A DNA stretch of 64,000 nucleotides from CALDSL01 sp039810245 (GTDB lineage Bacteria > Chloroflexota > Anaerolineae > Anaerolineales > Anaerolineaceae). Every line of letters begins with the position of its first letter. Position 1 is the first letter of the stretch. The DNA is taken from contig JBDHWQ010000009.1 in NCBI GenBank assembly GCA_039810245.1, forward strand, positions 66,335 to 130,334, in the 5' to 3' direction. Below the pieces are notes generated by a model that had not been told where the DNA came from, did not search any database, and saw only the letters and a list, made by a program, of their open reading frames with translations. Positions 59,947 through 64,000 of the stretch are shown here, piece by piece. The translations under genes and the position numbers were made by a program.

Positions 59947-62900
59947 ATGTTTACACCCCGGGGAGCCATCTATCGTAAACAGCGTGGTCTGCTGCGAATT
60001 ATGCTCTGCTGCCTGCTTGTACTCCTCGTCGTAGGCGCGTCGCCAGCCGCCGCGCCCGCGCATGCGGCGGTTGAGCCGCGCCCTGCTCTGGCCCCAAATG
60101 CAACCTGGGTGGCCTATAATGACTGCGTGCTGGCGGGAACCCCGGCTAACCCGGCCAATACCAATGCGATCAAGTGCTCCGAGAACGCCACCGGTGCGCT
60201 GCGGCGGTTTGATACTGGCGTCAATACCGGGGTGACGGTTTCCGTTACCACAACCGGAACCAATGTGATTGTGTTGGATACCAGCAGCAACCGCGGCGCC
60301 ATCCCCAATGCCGGTACGGATGCCTACCAGACCTTTTATGGGTTCGCCAATATGCTGGGTGGCGTGCAGCTCAACGCGCGCCTGGCCACGGTGACGGTGA
60401 CTTTCACCGGATTGGACGCGGGCAAGACCTATACCTATGCCACCTCGGCCAATCGCAACTTGACTACGAATGTCAACCGCACCTTCATCAGCATCCAGGA
60501 TGTCAATAATACTTCGCTGGTCAATGAGAGCACCGAGGGCGCGAGCATCAGCAGTGTTGGGCTCAGCAATGATACTACCAGCTTTGTCACCGCCAATAAC
60601 AGCGCCAATGGCTATGTAGCACGCTGGAGCGGGATCCAGCCCGGGCCGGATGGCGACTTTGTCGTGGTGTACAGCGTGGACACCAGCAGCGGCCAGACCA
60701 CCGCCTACGGCCCCAGCGTCTTCCTGCTGGCCGAAGAGGAGCCCAACGCTGACCCGGCGATTTATGTTTCCGGCACACTGACGCCGTTCCAGACGCCGGC
60801 TGGCACGCCGTCCATCCCGCAGAGTTACACGGTCTCAGCGGAAAACCTGGCCAGTGACCTGACGATCACCGCCCCGGCGGATTTCGGGCTTGCGACCGCC
60901 AGCGAAGGCCCATACACTACATCCCTGATCTTGACCCCGGTGGACGGCGTGGTGGCTGCGACGAGCATTTACGCGCGCTTCGACCGTGCCAGCATGGGCT
61001 CATCCAGCGGGGTGATCCAGCACACGAGCGAGGGCGCGCCTTTTGTGGAGCGCAGCGTCAGCGGTACGGCTACAGGGCCTACGCTCACCCTGGCAGGCGC
61101 GCCGGGGCCGTTCTACAGCGCGGCTGGCGTGGCTTCTCCGGCACAAAACTATACCATCTCGGGTACATACCTGGCCGGTGACGTAACTATCAGCGCGCCG
61201 GCGGATTTCACGCTGGCGCTGGCCAGTGAAGGGCCGTATACTGCCAGCCTGGTCCTATCACCGGTAGACGGGACGCTGCCGTCTACACTGGTATTTGCGC
61301 GGATGCAGCGCGCCGCAGCGGGCACTTCGCTGGGGGCCATCCGCCATGAAAGCAGCGGCGCGGAAACGCGCGAGCTGGCTGTTACCGGGACGGCCTATAC
61401 CTGGCGCGCCTATAATGACTGCTTCCTGAGCGGAAGTGCAAACCCGGCCAACACTACCACGATCGCGTGCGCGCTCAGCCAGTCGGGCGCAGGGCTGCGT
61501 AATTTCGACAGCGGAGCAGCGCTGCCGGTAACGGTGAGCATCACTGCTGGCAGTGTGGCCGAGGCCACCACCGGCCTGCAAGCAGCCTCTGGCACGGACG
61601 CTGCGCACACCTTCAGCGGGTTTGCCAACATCGTTGGCAACCTACGGCTGACTACATCTGGAGCCTCCGTGGTGCTGGCGTTTACCGGCCTGAACCCGGC
61701 GCGCACCTACACGTTTGCCACCAGCGCCAACCGTGCCAACAGCGGCGCGAGCGCGATAACTATTTTTACGCTTGAAGACGTGGCGAACACCAGCCTGACC
61801 AACGCCAGCACCCCGGGCGTTACGATCAGCACAGCGCTCATCGAGGGCGATACCAGCGCGTTCAACACCGCCGATAACACTGCCAGTGGTTACGTGGCGC
61901 GCTGGAGCGGCGTTCAACCGGGCGCGGATGGCGACTTCACCGTGCGTTTTACTCCCAGCGGTAGCGAAGGATACGGGCCGAACGTTTTCCTGCTGGCGGA
62001 AGAACTCGCAGTCGCGCATCCGGAGATCACCGTCAGCGGGTCGTTGAGCGCGTTTACCACGCTGCAGGGGCTGCCATCAGCGGTCCAGACTTATACCGTT
62101 ACGGGGGCAGACCTGAGCGGCCCAGTCACCATCAGCGCGCCGGATGGATACGAGCTGTCCAACGACGGCGCGTACGCCACCAGCTTGGTTCTGCCAGAGA
62201 GTGGTGGCGTGCTGGCTGAAACCAGCATATCCGTGCGCTTGCACAGCGCCATTACCGGGAATTATAGCGGCAATATCACCCACACCAGCCCCGGCGCGCA
62301 AACTGTGGAGCTGGCGGTGAGTGGAAAGGTGGAGCCTGGCGTGGCGTTGAACGCTGCCAGCGGCCCCGGGGGGTCGTTGACGCTGGAACCCGCGGGAGGC
62401 GTGTACGCTCCAGGCACCATTGTGCGGCTGCGCCCGCAGGCCGGCGACGGCTACCGCTTCAGCGGATGGAGCGGCGCAAATGCCGCCGACCTGGTGGAAA
62501 ATGGCGATGGAAGCTGGACGATTACGCTCAACGCGGATGCTGGCGTGATGGCCGATTTTCTTGCGCTGGGGCCGGTCACCTATCCGATTGACCTGATGGC
62601 CGGATGGAACCTGGTTTCCTTTCCCGTTCACCCGCAGAGCACCGCCATCACAGACGTATTGGCAACGGTGCAAGGTAGTTTCGACATGGTGTACGCCTGG
62701 GATGCCAGCGGGGCACATGCGGGCAGCGGTAACTGGCTGCGTTACGATAACGAGCCGTTGACTGAGGATACGCTGGCCGCGTTGGACGAAAAGGCCGGCT
62801 TTTGGATCCACATGACCGTCGCCGACCGCCTGGAAGTCACCGGGGCATACCCGCAGCAGTCGAGCGTGGGGCTGCAAACCGGCGCGGGCGGCTGGAACCT

Positions 62901-63117
62901 GGTAGGCTGCGCTTCGCCGTTGGGCGGGCCGCTGTCCGCCTATTTGGCTGGGGCTCCGGCCGGCATGCTGTATGGCTACCAGGCCAGCGCGGCGCAAGCA
63001 TGGTCGCTGTATGATCCTTCCGCCCCGGGGTATGCCAGCAACCTGGCCGCTTTACGGCCGGGGCGAGGCTACTGGATGCGCGCTAGCAGCGCGGGGGTGT
63101 GGAACCTGCCGTACTAA
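59947..63117 (+). CDS. Large exported modular protein with GWNLVSF C-terminal domain
   Basis: 1056 residues; AAGGAG eight bases before the ATG. Signal peptide-like N terminus (to about 40). Two copies of an about-200-residue module that starts WxAYNDC (residues about 54-255 and about 485-680) and ends AxGPxVFLLAEE, which I do not recognise. Ig-like beta domains in between (FQTPAGTPSIPQSYTV, VTISAPADFTLALASEG). A Flg_new/InlB-like repeat (GYRFSGWSGANAADL) lies near 840. The C-terminal domain begins IDLMAGWNLVSFPV and ends GRGYWMRASSAGVWNLPY, matching the first cluster gene. Its stop overlaps that of azlD on the other strand. Confidence 0.78.
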   Translation: MFTPRGAIYRKQRGLLRIMLCCLLVLLVVGASPAAAPAHAAVEPRPALAPNATWVAYNDCVLAGTPANPANTNAIKCSENATGALRRFDTGVNTGVTVSVTTTGTNVIVLDTSSNRGAIPNAGTDAYQTFYGFANMLGGVQLNARLATVTVTFTGLDAGKTYTYATSANRNLTTNVNRTFISIQDVNNTSLVNESTEGASISSVGLSNDTTSFVTANNSANGYVARWSGIQPGPDGDFVVVYSVDTSSGQTTAYGPSVFLLAEEEPNADPAIYVSGTLTPFQTPAGTPSIPQSYTVSAENLASDLTITAPADFGLATASEGPYTTSLILTPVDGVVAATSIYARFDRASMGSSSGVIQHTSEGAPFVERSVSGTATGPTLTLAGAPGPFYSAAGVASPAQNYTISGTYLAGDVTISAPADFTLALASEGPYTASLVLSPVDGTLPSTLVFARMQRAAAGTSLGAIRHESSGAETRELAVTGTAYTWRAYNDCFLSGSANPANTTTIACALSQSGAGLRNFDSGAALPVTVSITAGSVAEATTGLQAASGTDAAHTFSGFANIVGNLRLTTSGASVVLAFTGLNPARTYTFATSANRANSGASAITIFTLEDVANTSLTNASTPGVTISTALIEGDTSAFNTADNTASGYVARWSGVQPGADGDFTVRFTPSGSEGYGPNVFLLAEELAVAHPEITVSGSLSAFTTLQGLPSAVQTYTVTGADLSGPVTISAPDGYELSNDGAYATSLVLPESGGVLAETSISVRLHSAITGNYSGNITHTSPGAQTVELAVSGKVEPGVALNAASGPGGSLTLEPAGGVYAPGTIVRLRPQAGDGYRFSGWSGANAADLVENGDGSWTITLNADAGVMADFLALGPVTYPIDLMAGWNLVSFPVHPQSTAITDVLATVQGSFDMVYAWDASGAHAGSGNWLRYDNEPLTEDTLAALDEKAGFWIHMTVADRLEVTGAYPQQSSVGLQTGAGGWNLVGCASPLGGPLSAYLAGAPAGMLYGYQASAAQAWSLYDPSAPGYASNLAALRPGRGYWMRASSAGVWNLPY

Positions 63118-63431
63118 GGCAGCAAAACGTTCAACAGGTAGAGGAAGGTCATTCCAGCGGCAATGGTCAGCAGGGCGCTGCGCGTGCGCCAGGCGACAAA
63201 CGTGGCCGCCAGCCCGGCCAGCAGGCGGTGGTTGTCCAGCCCAATGGATAATCCGCCATCGCGGATGAACAGCTCCTGGAAAATAATTACTGAAAGCACC
63301 GAGAGCGGCACAAAGCGCAGCGCGCGTGTGACGATGGGCGGGATACTGACGCGCTCAAACAGCCAGATAAACGACAGCCGCGTGAGGTAGGTCAGCGCGC
63401 CGGCCAGCAGCAAAAGCAGCCAGATGTTCAT
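63114..63431 (-). CDS. azlD: AzlD-family branched-chain amino acid exporter subunit
   Basis: 105 residues with about four transmembrane helices: NIWLLLLLAGALTYLTRLSFIWLF, PPIVTRALRFVPLSVLSVIIFQELF, LLAGLAATFVAW and LLTIAAGMTFLYLL. Family pattern of AzlD (YgaH-like), which together with AzlC exports branched-chain amino acids and related compounds. Start overlaps the azlC stop. The stop codons of azlD (minus) and the preceding surface-protein gene (plus) overlap by 2-3 bases, so no terminator separates them. Confidence 0.87.
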   Translation of the reverse strand: MNIWLLLLLAGALTYLTRLSFIWLFERVSIPPIVTRALRFVPLSVLSVIIFQELFIRDGGLSIGLDNHRLLAGLAATFVAWRTRSALLTIAAGMTFLYLLNVLLP

Positions 63432-64000
63432 TGCTTGACCTCAGCCAGCAGCCCGGCGGCAATACCGGCCAGGGCGGCGACCAAGATACCCAACCGGTAG
63501 GGCAGGGCAAACACGGCCAGCGCGGTGAACCCACCCACCAGCGCGGCCGCCAGCCCGGCGCGGTCTTTCAACGCCGGCACCACCAGGGCAATGAAGGTCA
63601 AGGGCAGGGCAAAATCCAGCGACCAACTGCCGGGGATCACCGCGCCGAGCAGGATGCCCGCGGCAGTGCTGATCTGCCAGGCCAGCCACAGGATCAACCC
63701 CGCGCCCAGAAAGTAAAAATGCTGGTTGCCGGCGCTGCCTTCTTTCTCGTAATGTAAAGCGGCGACCACGTAGGCTTCGTCGGTCAGCAGGTAAGCCAGA
63801 CCGGCTTTCCATGTTGCGGGGAGATGGCGCACGTACGGGGCAATCGAAGCGCTGTACAGAGCGTGGCGCAGGTTGACCAGGAAAATGGTCAGCACCAGCA
63901 GCAGTCCGGGGACTGCCTGGGCCAGCATCTGCGCGGCGATAAACTGCGAGCTTCCGGCAAATACCAGGAATGACATGGCGTGCGCCGCTGCCTGGGGAAT
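63428..64000 (-). CDS. azlC: AzlC-family branched-chain amino acid exporter, truncated at the window edge
   Basis: At least 191 residues; the frame stays open to the window end (IPQAAAHAMSFLVFAGSSQF), and AzlC/YgaZ proteins are about 230-245 residues, so the N-terminal 40 or so residues are missing and the ATG at 63976 is internal. Characteristic motifs: FAGSSQFIAAQML, FLVNLRHALYSASIAPY, and LLTDEAYVVAA. About six transmembrane helices. With AzlD it forms a branched-chain amino acid exporter. ATGA coupling to azlD. Confidence 0.87.
   Translation of the reverse strand: MPQAAAHAMSFLVFAGSSQFIAAQMLAQAVPGLLLVLTIFLVNLRHALYSASIAPYVRHLPATWKAGLAYLLTDEAYVVAALHYEKEGSAGNQHFYFLGAGLILWLAWQISTAAGILLGAVIPGSWSLDFALPLTFIALVVPALKDRAGLAAALVGGFTALAVFALPYRLGILVAALAGIAAGLLAEVKQ

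Overview
The window reads as a GC-rich bacterial chromosome segment, most likely Chloroflexota (Anaerolineae or a relative). This is an inference from gene content: membrane sensors of the LRYRLWEID / IDRRFYRRKYDA type, a SpoIIE/STAS partner-switching operon, an F420-dependent oxidoreductase, an archaeal-type phosphoglycerate mutase, a mevalonate-pathway decarboxylase, MBG-repeat exoproteins, and an exported protein ending in FFPLVLGNRLP. There is no 16S rRNA or other marker here to prove it. GTG and TTG starts with good ribosome binding sites are common, as are ATGA stop/start overlaps. No tRNA, rRNA, CRISPR array, transposase or prophage gene was seen.

Layout. 1-10480 (+): a truncated flavin disulfide reductase, then a tightly packed operon of a solute-binding lipoprotein, a Cache-type SpoIIE phosphatase, an RsbW-like kinase, two STAS antagonists, a polytopic membrane sensor, a GAF-SpoIIE phosphatase, an unknown protein and a phytoene-desaturase-like flavoprotein. 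10547-10638 is a nested palindromic repeat element. 10766-17374 (+): M1 peptidase lipoprotein, BrkB-like membrane protein, F420-dependent oxidoreductase, then a FadR-type regulator / class V aminotransferase / OsmC operon with a clear promoter and operator. 17434-23767 (-): methyltransferase with a small membrane protein, RNase H-like protein, and a heterodimeric ABC exporter with a structured leader. 24115-27740 (+): class V aminotransferase, MalK-type ATPase, ApgM. 27792-30019 (-): DUF1461-type membrane protein and membrane-fused spermidine synthase-like protein. 30078-31712 (+): bifunctional Nnr repair enzyme. 31774-35229 (-): YtxH protein, small membrane protein, VWA protein and MoxR ATPase. 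35479-45295 (+): small membrane protein, pth, mfd, two-component system, lipoprotein, uvrB, Met/Gly-rich exported protein. 45358-50141 (-): acylphosphatase, MA-like metalloprotease, HEAT protein, RseP, mevalonate-type decarboxylase. 50168-50902 (+): AviRa-like rRNA methyltransferase. 50919-54566 (-): tungstate/molybdate regulator and TupA-, TupC- and TupB-like transporter. 55077-63117 (+): four exported modular surface proteins. 63114-64000 (-): AzlD and truncated AzlC.

Most interesting: (i) the partner-switching operon, where one kinase and two antagonists sit between two differently sensing phosphatases and a membrane sensor that looks like a histidine kinase without its kinase half; (ii) the four-gene surface-protein cluster, whose members share an N-terminal domain of about 100 residues and a C-terminal GWNLVSF domain of about 165 residues; (iii) a shared TGTA-N4-TACA operator at both the regulator and the transporter promoters of the tungstate/molybdate locus; (iv) a PhoP-like direct repeat in front of a Met/Gly-rich exported protein near a two-component system whose sensor is Met-rich; (v) structured leaders in front of the ABC exporter and the RNase H-like gene; (vi) several promoters whose -10 box lies 6-7 bases before an ATG, suggesting leaderless transcripts.
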